This document shows positions 33,574 through 46,854 of a stretch of DNA of 64,000 bases, piece after piece. The notes under the pieces are model-generated. The model ran no database searches and was not told the DNA's origin. It was given only the letters and a program-made list of their open reading frames with translations. This DNA comes from Salvia splendens. Lineage: Eukaryota; Streptophyta; Magnoliopsida; Lamiales; Lamiaceae. The stretch spans positions 17,002,293 through 17,066,292 of the forward strand of contig NC_056047.1 in NCBI RefSeq assembly GCF_004379255.2, written 5' to 3'. Each line of letters begins with the position of its first letter. The stretch's first letter is position 1. Position numbers and translations under genes: made by a program.

Positions 33574-35414
33574 ATTTGTTTTATCATCTTGTATTTTTAA
33601 TAAAAGTAGTTAATTTTATGTTTTAGTGATCAAAATTATAATATCTTTCCAATAGCCAATTTTATAGTTTACCAACTAAATGTATCATCTATACATATAT
33701 AAAAGGCAAATTTTGAGAGGTTTTGAATAACTATTTTATTCGAAGGATGTAAATGCATGAACGCAATTCTCATTTTCTCCATCATCTCACCCCTTCCCTT
33801 CTATTGAAAAGAAAAGATACAAGAGAGATAAACAATTGCAAATAGTTTTGGCGTGGCCTCTTTCGCTAGTCTCCAAAGGCTCCATCTTCTCGGATCACGT
33901 ATCCATTCTCCCCAATTTCAAGTTCTCCATCATCAATCACCGCATGCTCTCATGTTCTACATTAAAAAAGGTTGTCTATTGACTCGTCTGTCGTGTTAAA
34001 ATAAAGCACAAACTAATATATTTATAAGCCAAAAATTGATCGAATCATGGTGTTAAGACTGATCAAAATACCTTGCCGAGGTATGATAATTTTGTTTGTA
34101 TAATAGGAGTATGGACTCTAATTTTTCCCACAAAAATTTGAAAATAGAAACAATTGATCCCTCTCTAATTTGATCACGAAGCTTAATTTGTAAGGTGCCG
34201 AGACAAGTTCCTTGAAACCTATTGGCATGCATGGAAATAGAATATAGTAGCAAATAATGGTTTTAGATAAATAAAAAATATAATAATAAAATAAAAAACA
34301 ACACACATAACTTACTATCATAGTAACTTAGGATCATAGAAAATGCATTCCGAGGAAACTACATTTGATTTGTTGAAGTTGTATAATTTGTAATTATAAC
34401 ATACAGTACATTTTTTGTTTATAATTTCAATATAATAATATTATTTCTAATTTTATTTAATTAACTTACAATCTAAAGTCAATGTTTTAAAAATTCTTAG
34501 TCTGTGCGTATAGTTATTATATACAGTACATTTTTCGTTTATAATTTTAATATAATAATATTATTTCTAATTTTATTTAATTAATTTACAATCCAAAGTC
34601 AATATTTTAACAAATCAAATTAATTTGTAACTATGAGACTTGTGTAGTTGTTGTGTTAGCTTAGTAGAAGGAATACAGCATGCAACTGTCACAAGTTAAA
34701 ACAACTATATACACATGCATGCGTCTATTTTTCAAAAGAATTGTGCTTAGATTTATAGGAAAGCAAATAATATTATCCTTTTGAAAGTAAAGTAGATATC
34801 TATTCTCACTAAAGTTGGGAGTGAGCCAATCTAAGCAAAGCAAATAATATTATCCTTTTGAAAGTAAAGTAGATATCTATTCTCACTAAAGTTGGGAGTG
34901 AGCCTTCTATAAGTTAACATTATGAAACACAACAAAAACTAAACTGTATCTTTGATTGAGAACTAGAACACTACTCAATTTAACACATAGTTTGTTACAA
35001 TTATGATATTAATACTACTCAATTTAACACATAGTTTGTTACAATTATGATATTAATAGTGCTAAAATACAAACTCATATATTATTGTACAAACTCTAAA
35101 CTATTATCTGAACCGTTAAAAAATATCAACAGATGACAAAATAGTAGCAACAGAAAATATCAACACAGTGTCAACACAATATCAATGATGCTTTTGTTGT
35201 TCTTAGGCGAACCCTTGAAGTTAGAAAATTTTGTTCGATTTGCAAGGAACGCTATACATAGAAGTAGAGCTTCTATTTGCACAAGTAAACTGATTAATAA
35301 CATCAGACTGATTAATATTAATAATCAGGGCAGTGCCCAGAAAATTTTGCAGTATATAAATCGATTTGCAAGGGAGGCTATATATATAAATAGTGCTTCG
35401 ATTTGCACAAGTAA
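33574..35414. repeat. AT-rich DNA with three local tandem duplications
   Basis: No gene is supported. Three direct tandem duplications lie within 700 bp: about 100 bp at 34392 and 34512 (period 120); 67 bp at 34761 and 34838 (period 77); 44 bp at 34971 and 35015. The last two are nearly perfect copies. The rest is AT-rich filler. Confidence 0.7.
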
Positions 35415-35422
35415 ACAGACCT

Positions 35423-37453
35423 AGGTTGGGTCGATACGGTATATTGTATCGAAAATTTTGATCGTTATCGTATTGAAAATATCGATATGAAGAATTTCAT
35501 ATCGTTACCGTATAGAAAGTTTCGGTATACTAAAATTGCAATATGGATAATATTTATACCGTTACCGTATCGAAATTTCGGTATATCGTACCAAACTTCC
35601 GTTCTGAATGGTATCGAAATTAAATGGATATTTATCTATGATTTTAAACTTTTAATCTTAAAAAAACAAATTATATTATTATTATAACCAATATAAACGG
35701 TATGTATCTGTTGGGGTTTGGTGCCCCTTGCACAGCGGAAGACTTGTACAAAACAAATAAATCAGACAATGATCTATTTGACCGATTATGCGATTAATCA
35801 ATTCACATGTTAAACAGATAATTGCATGTTAGAACGCAAATAATTCATGCTCAAAGAAAATAAATCTTAAACATGAATACTACGGTTTAGAGTTACCGAT
35901 TTGATTCTCTAAAGAATCGACGATTGCTTGCACCTTCTCCACGATAATCTTCAATACTAGACCACAGATCTTCTGACTGGTTCCCGAACTGTATCTCGAT
36001 ATTAGGGTGGGCTGATCTTATCAAAATACTATGACTCTAATAAAGAAGACAGGAAAATTCCTCACGGATGAGGAGCTGAAAATCTCACGGAGGAGAGATG
36101 AAAATTTCGACTCCTTCTATAGAGAGAGGGGGCGAAAATTTCATGTACAAAAAATAATAATAATTTTGCCTCATTTATTCTCCTATTTATATTAAATTAC
36201 ATAATGGGCACAGTCAGGGATTCATGGAAGGTTTTGGATATGGCCTCCCCCAATTAGCTTTTTACTAATTAAATTGAACCCATAATTTAATACAAGCTTA
36301 TATTGGAATATTACGAGCAGCCACTACAAAAGTAATATTGCAGTGCCCATCCAAATCCGAAATTATAAGTAATCTGGGCTTCCGTTTTGTTTGTTGTTTA
36401 TTTCCCGCACTTAAGATAGAAATGTTCATTAATTAATTAGTGTCTGCTATAGACTTAATAATTAACATCTTTTAATTCTAAGAGTGGACTTAGCAAGAAA
36501 CACTTATTTATTATTCACGGAATATTAAATTCCATCTGGCCAGTTTCCGAATAATAAAACATTGTTCGAGCTCCTCTTGAGGACATTATCAAACCAGACT
36601 CACCAAGCGCGCGATTCAACATAATAGCAACCCTAGCACCGCTAGATATTAATTACCACTACCCAATATATCAGGATTATTGGGTTGCGAAAAACCCGTA
36701 CCATTTGATAAGTCAAAGTAATGCATAATCAGTAACGTATGCTCAATGCTAACGTATGATGATTAAGAAATAGTTGTTTATCAAGACCTAGTCTTCCAGT
36801 AGATAGCATGAAGACATGTATTGCCGTTAGATCCGTTCAGTGCTATACCACACCAATGTCATTTTATTTCAGTAAGGCTTAGAAATATCGGACTGACACT
36901 GCAACCTTTCATGATAGATATCCAAAGCCTATCTAGGTTGTGAAATTCTTGTTTTTCTTTGTTCAGAACTGACTGTGTTACCTTTAAGTGGACGACGCCC
37001 ACAACCGGTTTACTAAAACAAAGACTTAGACTTTGTTTGCTTCTTATACATTTAAATATTTGAAAAACATCTCATAAATGCACAAGCAAACACAATGTAA
37101 TAATATTAGTGATTCTATTCGTGCGAAACTGCTCGAATAATACTAGATCGGGTTAAAAATGGATTGTAGAGTTTTTCATATACAAGCAAGATTCTATTCA
37201 TGCTCGAAACATATTTTCCAGTATACCAAACCTAACAGTATCGATAATTCAATACGTATTGATTTTCGATATATTTCGGTATATCAATGTATACTGCAGT
37301 ATAAGAAAATTCATATCGTTATCGTATCGAAAACTTACTATACGGTATTGTGTCGTATCGAAAATTTTAGTATACCGAAAATTCAATATTTTTCGATATT
37401 TTATGGTACGATGTGGTAGATATACCGTTTTTTCGGTATATTTACACAGCCCT
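35423..37453. mobile_element. hAT-like MITE, split by a solo LTR
   Basis: The outer parts, 35423-35703 and 37243-37453, are rich in TCGGTATACC and ACCGTATCG words in both orientations. The ends read AGGTTGGGTCG on the left and CACAGCCCT on the right. They are flanked by ACAGACCT (35415-35422) and ACAGACCC (37454-37461), an 8-bp duplication with one mismatch, which points to hAT. No transposase is present. Confidence 0.65.
35709..37237 (+). mobile_element. Solo LTR 1
   Basis: 1529 bp starting TGTTGGGGTTTGG and ending ACCAAACCTAACA, flanked by GTATC on both sides (35704-35708 and 37238-37242). No internal region follows, so this is a solo LTR left by LTR-LTR recombination. A related copy lies inverted at 44522-45933. 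The retrotransposon superfamily cannot be decided without internal sequence. Confidence 0.88.
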
Positions 37454-37939
37454 ACAGACCCACGAAGATATCAACAATGACACAACATCAAATCAATACA
37501 ATATCAAAATACAGTCTCAAACATTCAACATCATTATCATCTTACAAAGCCTTAATGTCTTTCAAACTTTCAAAATGAAAATCAGAATCCAGAATTCAGT
37601 CATCATTAGGGTACGAAGTATCAATAACGTCAAAGAAATTAGCTACGGCCGAAATTGCCCGACACCGGCGATAAGTGGAACATAAGATGTCCCGGAGAGG
37701 GACAAAAGTAGACATAGGTATAAGAGAAAGTGCACATATGGTAACGAGAAGCCATGCCCTATTATCCCCAGACTCTAAGTAAACCACAACCCCAAATGCT
37801 ATCACTAAGAGTAGAATTGATATAAAAAGTGATAGAAGACCCAAGCAAAACCATTTAGGTAGTGCGAACACAAAGTCACGTTCAAAATAACGTGAGTTAA
37901 GTATAGAGAGGTATACCAGAAAGGACGTCATCGACATCA

Positions 37940-38551
37940 CACAAGTGATAGAATGTGATGCAGTTCCAACATAGAAATCGAGCTAAAACCTTAGAAATTC
38001 GCACGGTGCATGTGAATCGTGATGACGGACGATGGATTTTGGCATCTGACATCGTTTAGGGGGTGAAAACGACATTTTACTGCTTTTTGAACTTAGTTTT
38101 TATTTTCAATGTTGCTGATTTATCTCCATATGAAAGTGGTAGTGAGGATGAAGAAGCTGAAGTGAATGAAGTGGCGTCAGCAGATGAAGCAGACTCGAGG
38201 TCGAGTCTTTATCAAGAGGGGGAGTATGACACAGTTCGAACGTCGAAATCGGGCTAAAACCTTCGGTCTCAGAATTATTTGAACTTCGCACGGTGCATGC
38301 GAATCGCGATTTTGGCTATCTGACATCGTTTAGGGGGTGAAAACGACATTTTACTGTTTTTTCAGACTTAGTTTTAATTTTCTATTTTGCATTTTATTTC
38401 CTTTTGAATTTGTAGGGTTTCTAGACTCTTATAAATAGCGTTGTTTTTATTTTTAGACGCAGTTTATTTTTTATAATTATATTTTCTTTTTCAAAGAAAC
38501 TAGGGTTTCTTGATTACTTCTCTGTTCAGTCTTATTTCTCTATACATTTTG
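37940..38551 (+). mobile_element. Small LTR-retroelement deletion derivative
   Basis: 612 bp between CATCA repeats (37935-37939 and 38552-38556). Two related blocks, about 37955-38105 and 38226-38380 (with ATCGAGCTAAAACCTT or ATCGGGCTAAAACCTT, then GCACGGTGCATG and CATCGTTTAGGGGGTG), look like parts of two LTRs. Between them an acidic coding remnant ends before a polypurine tract AAGAGGGGGAG (about 38212-38224), as at the 3' end of a pol gene. It interrupts the last exon of the ankyrin-PGG pseudogene. Confidence 0.65.
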
Positions 38552-39647
38552 CATCATAATGTCTAAATAGACAAACACACTGAAGCAGCTGATTTGGCGA
38601 ACATCTGGTATCTCGATGCTTGGTCGCATGAAATTAACATGTGATTGTTTGTGACATCCCTGTCCCGATACATGAATTATTTGCGTATTTTATTGGCATT
38701 ATAGATATATGTTAAATTACTATTATAAAAGGTAAAAATTAGCATTACGATTAACTCAATATAATAGAATATTATTTTAATTATTGAAAGGTTTTGAAAA
38801 AAAGTATATTATTAAGCAGTCCATCGAAGTGTGTGCACGTGTAATAATGCGTATGTGCATGGAATTATTTTGTGCATGAAATATATATACACAATAGTAG
38901 GATCCAAAATTAAGATTATAAAAATAATAGTAAGTATAGTTTGAGTATAATATTGTTGCATGCACGTGTTCACTATTTTGTAGAGTCACCAATCTCATAC
39001 GGCAAGTGTCGATTAAACAAACTAAGTAGCATGCATTTGTGCTACATATTTAAATAATTTTATAATATATAGTGTGCAATAGTTTTAACTCTAAAATGTA
39101 TAACCGCCTCAAATTTATATATATATATACGTAGAGTCCGTGGACAATGAAAAAGGGAGGGGGTTATGAACGAAAAAAATTGAAGGAAATAAACAAAAAA
39201 TAGTTTCGACCCCTCCAGCTATACCAAGAGTTGTAGATCGAAAAAGGAAAAAGAGGGAGATCGAGAGAATAATGGAATAAAAGCTCTTGAAATCAAGAGT
39301 TGGAATTAGAAGTTCAACAAGTTTACTTATCGTAACCAGGTGTGTATAAATCATACTTTTAGTTTTACATGTGTTATGTTGTTGATTGTTATATGTTGAA
39401 TTGGAGTGAATTATTTGATTATATGGTGTGAAATTGATATGATTATGAATTGTTTGATTTTGATGGTCGAATATTATATGAATATTTGATTGCTGAAATG
39501 AACATGTTTGTTTGGATATATTGGATAATTTTATGGAATATGATATGGATATGTTATTGGTGCAAATGATATGTTGATGATACCGATTATGTGAATCATT
39601 GGATTAAAGAGGATCTGTGACAGCCTTGTACTGGATCTGAAATTTTA

Positions 39648-39745
39648 GAGGGACCTATGAGTTCAAATACAGAGGGACCTTCGGGTCAAATACAGAGGGA
39701 CCTATGAGTCCAATTACAGAGAGACCTTCGGGTCATAGAGGAATC
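39648..39745 (+). repeat. 23-24-bp minisatellite inside the gypsy LTR
   Basis: Four units alternate between GAGGGACCTATGAGTYC and GAGRGACCTTCGGGTCA types, each followed by AAATACA or AATTACA. The same array is in the 3' LTR (about 43733-43830). Gypsy element 2 has six units in each LTR. Confidence 0.85.
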
Positions 39746-40499
39746 CCGGGCAGATACCAGGCTTGACTGTTACAGAATAATAAACTGAATAGAGTGGCAT
39801 ATGCATATGAATATGAACTTGTTTGTTTTTAAGTTATCTAATATATTGTTTCTGATTATATGTATTAATAAAAAAATATGCTTGATGTTTGTATCATGTG
39901 AGATTAAAGGTGGAAATTTATATATACTGAGTTGTGGCTCATATAAACCACTAAATTTTTCAGGAATAAGATAACAGTAAAGGTTTAACTGATGTGGGTT
40001 ATAGGAACTCCACGTGTTATCACGTTCGACGGCTGACACATATTGGCACCATTCTCCTCCTTATCTTTTTGCATGTAGATAAATGTATAGTATATAGAGT
40101 GGTGAAATGGTTCCACTACTTTACAGGATATTTTGAAATATGTATCGGATAAGTGTTGTTTGAACTTATATAATATGGGTGTTCTATGAATTAGACAGAT
40201 GTATTGATTGCTTTTATGATAATGGATTTAGTTATTATAAGAGTATACGTCAGAGGGGTTGAGGTGTGACAGTTTAAGGTGGTATCAGAGCGGGGTTAGA
40301 ATCCCGCTGGGACATGGCATTTATGAATATGATATGATACTTTTTGGTTAGAAGTTTCATTTCATTTCAATTATCATAAACATGTCTCACTGTGGAGAGA
40401 AGGGTCAGCCCGCCTTGCATCGTCAATTAATTGTAGAAGCATTTCATATACATGTTTCATCATAAGAGGATTACCTAGGCTTTTAGAACAAAAAGTACA

Positions 40500-42693
40500 T
40501 GGGCCAATGATGAGTCAAAGAGGTAGAAACATTAAATAGCATCGAACAATGGAATTGTTGACTTTATGAGACTATTGATCCGGTCGAGGACGAGATATGG
40601 TTGAAAAGGATAGAACATGTGTTCAATCAGACGAGTTGTATGTCAGATGAGCGTTTTGATTACACAGTGTCTTTTCTTTGAAGCAATACTTACTATTGGT
40701 GAGAAACAGTCCCACAATCTATGATACAACCTCTAGTACTCAATTCAGACGATTTTCCTAGAGAATTTAATGATAAATATATGCAAGAAGTGTATTGTGA
40801 TGAGAAGTAAAGAGAGTTTTTGTCTTTAAACAAGGAACTAAGTTTGTTGTTGATTATGAGCTGACGTTGTTTTAGTATACACGGTTTATCTAGACTGCGT
40901 GGTGCGAGTTAATTCAGTTGAGCTGCTAGCGGATATTGATTCTCTTGTTCGTACACAAATTTGGTATTATCATGATTATAGATTGGTTTTCACTTCATCG
41001 AACTAAGGTAGCTTGTCACGCAAAAGAAATGGTAATATAATCATCAAGTCGAGATTGGGTGATATTTTATGGTATCAACAAATTGCAACTTGTTTTATAT
41101 TAGCTACATCGACTTTTCGATTTATTCGAAGTGGAGATTTGCCTGGATTAGCACCTGATCAAGAGACAAAATTCACTATTGAGTTACTACCAGTTACTGC
41201 ATCTATTTATATTCATCCATATCAAATGTCTTCATTAGAGTTTCAAGAGTTGAATAAATAGTTACAAGAGTTGTCAGACAAGGGATAAGTATGACTCAAT
41301 GTTTTACTTTGGAGAACACCAATATTATTTTTGAAGAAGAAAGACGACACACTGCGACATTATATACACTATTGGAAGTCGAATCAAGTGACTGTGAAGA
41401 ATAAATATCTATTGCCGAGAATAGAAGACTTATTTGATCAATTTCAAGGTATGCAACTGTTTTCGAGTACTGATTTTCGATCAAGATACCATCAGTTGAA
41501 GATAGCTAAAGAGAATATTGCAGAGACACCATTTTAAACTTAATGTGACCTTTATGAGTTTTGGTTATGCCTTTCAAATTAACTATTGCACTACAATTAT
41601 TTATGGCATTGATGAACAAAGTCTCTCAACCTTTCATATATCACTTAGTGATTATTTTTATTGACTTACTAGTATATTTCACGAAGTACAGATGAGCATG
41701 GGTATTGTTGGGACACATGGTATCAAGTTGAAGAATAGAAATGGATATATAGAATATTGAAGTATTTGCCAACTGAGAATGATTCTCTATTATGGTTGAA
41801 TTGATGAAGAAGTTATTCCGGAAGAGTTCTCCTCTTATATGGAGTGAAGCATGTCAAAACAGTTTTGATGAATTGAAGCATTGATTGAGTATGTCGTCTA
41901 TATTGGTTATTTCCACATGTACATGATACTATGTTATTTACAGTAATACACTGCAACATGGATTTGGTTTTCTTCTATTAAAAAAATGGAAAGTTTATTG
42001 CTTATGCGTCAAGGACAATCACGAGTACATGAAGCTTCTTATTCTATTTCTGATCTGGATTTAACAGTGTGGTTTTCCTTCGAAGATTTGGCATCATTAT
42101 TTGTATGGAGGACTACGTCGAATTCTAGTTGATCACGAGAGTTTGAAATATTTGAAGAGTAAGAAGGAGTTGAATATGAGACTAAGACATTGGACAGACA
42201 GAAAAGATATTATGATAAGTATAAAAAAAAGAGATGGAATATGAAGCGGGAGATAAAGTGTTTCTGCGAGTTTCACCATATAAGGAGTAATGCGATTTGG
42301 GCGTAAAGGTAAGTTGAGTCCTCGTTATATTGGGCATATGATATTGTCGAAAGAGTTGGACCGTTAGCGTACAGGTTAGCATTACCTCCAGAGTTAGAGC
42401 AGATTCATAATGTTTTTCACGTCAGCATGTTTCGACGTTATCGGTCTGATCTGTCACATGTTCTGAGGGATCCTGATATACAGATTTATGAGAATCTGAG
42501 TTACATAGAGGAACCAGTTAGTATGGTAGACCGACATATTAAACAATTGCGAAGAAAAGAGATCCTGATGGTAAAAGTTATTTGGCAAAATCACGGAGTC
42601 GAAGAAGCGACTTGGGAAAACAGAGGAAGAGATGAGAAAGAACTATCCACATCTGTTTACGGGTTAGCAATTTTATTACGCACGTCAAATTAG
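40500..42693 (+). pseudogene. Gypsy gag-pol remnants (element 1)
   Basis: A gag piece near 40560-40690 reads WLKRIEHVFNQTSCMSDERFDY. The start of RT (about 41190-41290) has LLPVTASIYIHPYQMSS. A further RT piece (41331-41537) has [24 protein letters not shown] trace of RNase H (42100-42190) has DHESLKYL and LRHW. The pol C-terminus (42427-42693) reads FRRYRSDLSHVL and HGVEEATWEN, a chromodomain-like tail. Protease, most of RNase H and integrase are missing, and many stops occur. The element could not move alone. Confidence 0.85.
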
Positions 42694-44521
42694 AAAGAAA
42701 TTAATTTTGCGGACAAAATTCTTAAAGAGGGGAAGAGTTGTGACATCCCTGTCCCGATACATGAATTATTTGCGTATTTTATTGGCATTATAGATATATG
42801 TTAAATTACTATTATAAAAGGTAAAAATTAGTATTACGATTAACTCAATATAATAGAATATTATTTTAATTATTGAAAGGTTTTGAAAATAAGTATAATA
42901 TTAAGCAGTCCATCGAAGTGTGTGCACGTGTAATAATGTGTATGTGCATGGAATTATTTTATGCATGAAATATATATATACAATAGTAGGATCCTAAATT
43001 AAGATTATAAAAATAAAAGTAAATATAGTTTGAGTATAATATTGTTGCATGCACGTGTTCACTATTTTGTAGAGTCACCAATCTCATACGGCAAGTGTCG
43101 ATTAAACAAACTAAGTAGCATGCATTTGTGCTACATATTTAAATAATTTTATAATATATAGTGTGCAATAGTTTTAACTCTAAAATGTATAACCGCCTCA
43201 AATTTATATATATACGTAGAGTCCGTGGACAATGAAAAAGGGAGGGGGCTATGAAGGAAACAAAATTGAAGGAAATAAACGAAAAATAGTTTCGACCCCT
43301 CCGGCTATACCAAGAGTTGTTGATCGAAAAAGGAAAAAGAGGGAGATCGAGAGAATAATGGAATAAAAGCTCTTGAAATCAAAAGTTGGAATTAGAAGTT
43401 CAACAAGTTTACTTATCGTAACCAGGTGTGTATAAATCATACTTTTAGTTTTACATGTGTTATGTGGTTGATTGTTATATGTTGAATTGGAGTGAATTAT
43501 TTGATTATATGGTGTGAAATTGATATGATTATAAATTGTTTGATTTTGATGGTCGAATATGATATGAATTTTTGATTGCTGAAATGGACATGTGTGTTTA
43601 GATATATTGGATAATTTGATGGAATATGATATGGATATGTTATTGGTGCAAAGGATATGTTTATGATACCGATTGTGTGAATCATTGGATTAAAGAGCAT
43701 CTGTGACAGCCTTATACTGGATCTGAAATTTTAGAGGGACCTCTGAGTCCAAATAAAGAGGGACCTTCGGGTCAAATACAGAGAGACCCATGAGTCCAAT
43801 TACAGAGAGACCTTCGGGTCATAGAGGAATCCCGGGCAGATACCAGGCTTGACTGTTACAGAATAATAAACTGAATAGAGTGGCATATGCATATGAATAT
43901 GAACTGGTTTATTTTTAAGTTATGTTATATATTGTTTCTGATTATATGTATTAATAAAAGAATATGCTTGATGTTTGTATCATGTGAGATTAAAGGTGGG
44001 AATTTATATATATTGAGTTGTGGCTCATATAAACCACTAAATTTTTCAGGAATAAGATAACAGTAAAGGTTTGAGTGATGTGGGTTATAGGAACTCCACG
44101 TGTTATCAGGTTCGGCGGCTGACGCATATTGGCAACCTTCTCCTCCTCATCTTTTTGCATGTAGATAAATGTATAGTATATAGAGTGGTGAAAGGGTTCC
44201 ACTACTTAACAGGATGTTTTGAAATATGTATCGGATAAGTGTTGGTTTGAACTTATATAATATGGGTGTTCTATGAATTAGACACATGTATTGATTGCTT
44301 TTATGATAAGGGATTTATTTATTATAAGAGTATACGTCAGAGGGGTTGAGGTGTGACATTGTTGCTGCAAAGACTATGGCGGCTATCGGTGTTGCTATGA
44401 TGGAACCCGAATTTGAAGCATCCTTCAAAAACTTCTCAGCCTCTTTCTTCATCCCTTTGTACTCCCTTGTAAAAATCATACTGGGTGTCACATTCTTGTT
44501 ATTTAGTCCCCGGATGGTAGG

Positions 44522-45933
44522 TGTTAGGTTTGGTATACTGAAAAACCTGTTTCGAATAAGTTCACCCGAATAGAATCTTGCTTGTATACGAAAAAACTCT
44601 ACAATCCACTTTTAACCAAATTCAGTATTATTCGAGCAGTTACACACGAATAGAATCAGTATATTATTACATTGTGTTTGCTTTTGCATTTATAAGATGT
44701 TTTACAAACATTAAATGCATAAGAAGTAAACAAAGTCTAAGTCTTTTGCTTAGTAGATCGGTTGTGGGCGACGTCCACTTTAAGGTAACACGGTCAGTTC
44801 TATAAAATGCTTTGCAAAAGAGAAAGAAGAATTTCACCCCCCACATAGGCTTAGACTACCTATCGTGAAAGGTTGCAATGTCAGTCCGATTGTTTCTTAG
44901 CCTTACTTAAATAAGATGACGTTGGTGTGGTATAGCACTGAATGGATCTAACAGCAAGACGTGTCTTTATGCTATCTGCTGAAAGACTAGGTCTTGATAA
45001 AATAATATTTCTTAATCTACATATGTTAGCATTGAGCATACGGTATTGATTATGCATTACTTTGACTTATCAAATGGTGCGGGTTTTTCGCAACCCAATA
45101 ATCCTGATATATTGGGTAGTGGTGATTAATATTTAGCGGTGCTAGGATTGCTATTATGTTGAATCGTGCGCGAGGTGAGTCTCGTTTGATAATGTCCTCA
45201 AGAGGAGCTTGAACAAGGTTTTATTATTCGAAAACTGGCCAGTTGGAATTAAATTTTTCCATGAATAATAAATAAGTATTTCTTGCTAAGTCCACTCTTA
45301 GAATTAAAAGATGTTAATTAATTAAGTCTATAGGAGACACTAATTAATTAATGGAAATTTATATCTTAAGCGCAGGAAATAAATAATAAACACAACGGAA
45401 ACTCGAATTACTTATAATTTCGGATTTGGATGGGGAGGTCAATATTACTTCTGTAGTGGTTGCTCGTAATATTCCAATATAAGCTTGTATATAATTGTGA
45501 GTTTAATTTAATTAGTAAAAAGCTAATTGGGGTAAGCCCATATCCAAAATCTTCCATAGATCCCTGACTGGGCCCAATAAGAACTTAATATAAATAGGAG
45601 AATAAATGAGACAGAAAAGACAATTATTTTTCAATGAAATTTTCATCCCTCTCTAATTATTGAAGGAGACGAATTTTTCTTCAGCTCTCATTCGTGAGAT
45701 TTTTCTGTCTTCTTTTATTCGAGTCCTAGTATTTTGATAAGATTAGTCTACCCTGATATCGAAATCATGTTTTAGGATTTATATTTTCTAAGCATGGATT
45801 ATTTGCGTTCTGACATGCATTTATCTGTTTAACATGTGAATTGATTAATCCCTTAATCGGTCAAATAGATCCTTATCTGGTTTATTTATTTTGTACAAGT
45901 CTTCCGCTGTGCAAGGGGCACCAAACCCCAGCA
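44522..45933 (-). mobile_element. Solo LTR 2 (same family as solo LTR 1, inverted)
   Basis: 1412 bp flanked by GTAGG (44517-44521 and 45934-45938). On the minus strand it starts TGCTGGGGTTTGGTGCCCC and ends CCAAACCTAACA, like solo LTR 1 at 35709-37237. The start is TGCT rather than TGTT. It interrupts the last exon of the ankyrin-PGG pseudogene after VTDPT. Confidence 0.88.
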
Positions 45934-46854
45934 GTAGGATCAGTAACAAATTTGCTTGCTTCCTGAACCAAATAAACACAAGATTAAAGTATAAGTTATC
46001 TATTTGTTTCGATTCCGTTATGTGCAAATAATACATTACGTACCTCAAACCATTTCACCTCGTGTTGCATTTGCAACATTGCGCTATAGATCGAGTTCCT
46101 TTTATGTGGGGCCCCCAGACGTGCAGCCATGTGTAAGATAGTATCTCCTGAATCATCACTTGCGACTGTATTGTATCGGAAGCCGTTAGGGTATGCAGCA
46201 AATTAAAAATCTGTTCATTCTGATGTATAACCCCCAAATGAATAGTACTTTAGCCCTTTCATTCTTGAAATATACATGAATACTATGTCCCAGCGGGATT
46301 CTATCCCCGCTCTGATACCACCTTAAACTGTCACACCTCAACCATCTGACTTATACTCTTTTAATAAATAAATCCCTTATCATAAAAGCAATCAATACTC
46401 GTGTCTAATTCATAGAACACCCATATTATATAAGTTCAAACCAACACTTATCCGATACATATTTCAAAATATCCTGTAAAGTAGTGGAACCATTTCACCA
46501 CTCTATATACTATACATTTATCTACATGCAAAAAGATGAGGAGGAGAAGGTTGCCAATATGCGTCAGCCACCGAACCTGATAACATGTGGAGTTCATATG
46601 ACCCACGTCACTCAAAACTTTACTGTTATCTTATTCCTGAAAAATTTAGTGGTTTATATGAGCCACAACTCAGTATATATAAATTTCCACATTTAATCTC
46701 ACATGATACAAACATCAAGCTCATTCTTTTATCAATACATAAAATCAGAAACAATATATAACATAATTTAAAAACAATCCATTTCATATTCATATGCATA
46801 TGTCTCTCTATTCAGTTTATTATTCTGTAACAGTCAAGCCTGGTATCTGCCCGG

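Larger units (their letters stand above)
38650..44358 (+). mobile_element. Ty3/gypsy element 1, internally deleted
   Basis: 5709 bp with LTRs at 38650-40271 (1622 bp) and 42739-44358 (1620 bp), both TGTGACATCCC...GGTGTGACA. The target duplication is TTGTT (38645-38649 and 44359-44363). The primer site TGGTATCAGAGCGGGG starts at 40280. The internal part is only 2.5 kb and holds gag and pol scraps. A polypurine tract (AAAGAGGGGAAGAG) precedes the 3' LTR. It is inserted in the ankyrin-PGG pseudogene. Confidence 0.93.
37596..46266 (-). pseudogene. Ankyrin-repeat/PGG-domain membrane protein gene, nested with retroelements
   Basis: Read on the minus strand. An exon at about 46262-46044 holds VIHQNEQIFNLLH, a frameshift, then SGDTILHMAARLG and LQMQHEVKWFE. 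An 81-bp intron follows. The last exon starts at 45962 (EASKFVTDPT), is cut by solo LTR 2, and resumes at 44521 (NNKNVTPSMIFTREYKGMKKEAEKFLKDASNSG... IAAIVFAAT). It is cut again by gypsy element 1 (38650-44358), continues at 38649-38557 (RYQMFAKSAA, YLDIM; frameshifts), is cut by the small element 37940-38551, and ends at 37939-37596. This last part gives MTSFLVYLSILNSRY and four hydrophobic segments typical of the PGG family (ACD6/ITN1-like, plasma-membrane defence or salt-stress proteins). The N-terminal ankyrin repeats are missing. They would lie beyond gypsy element 2, but 52479 onward shows none. Confidence 0.87.
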
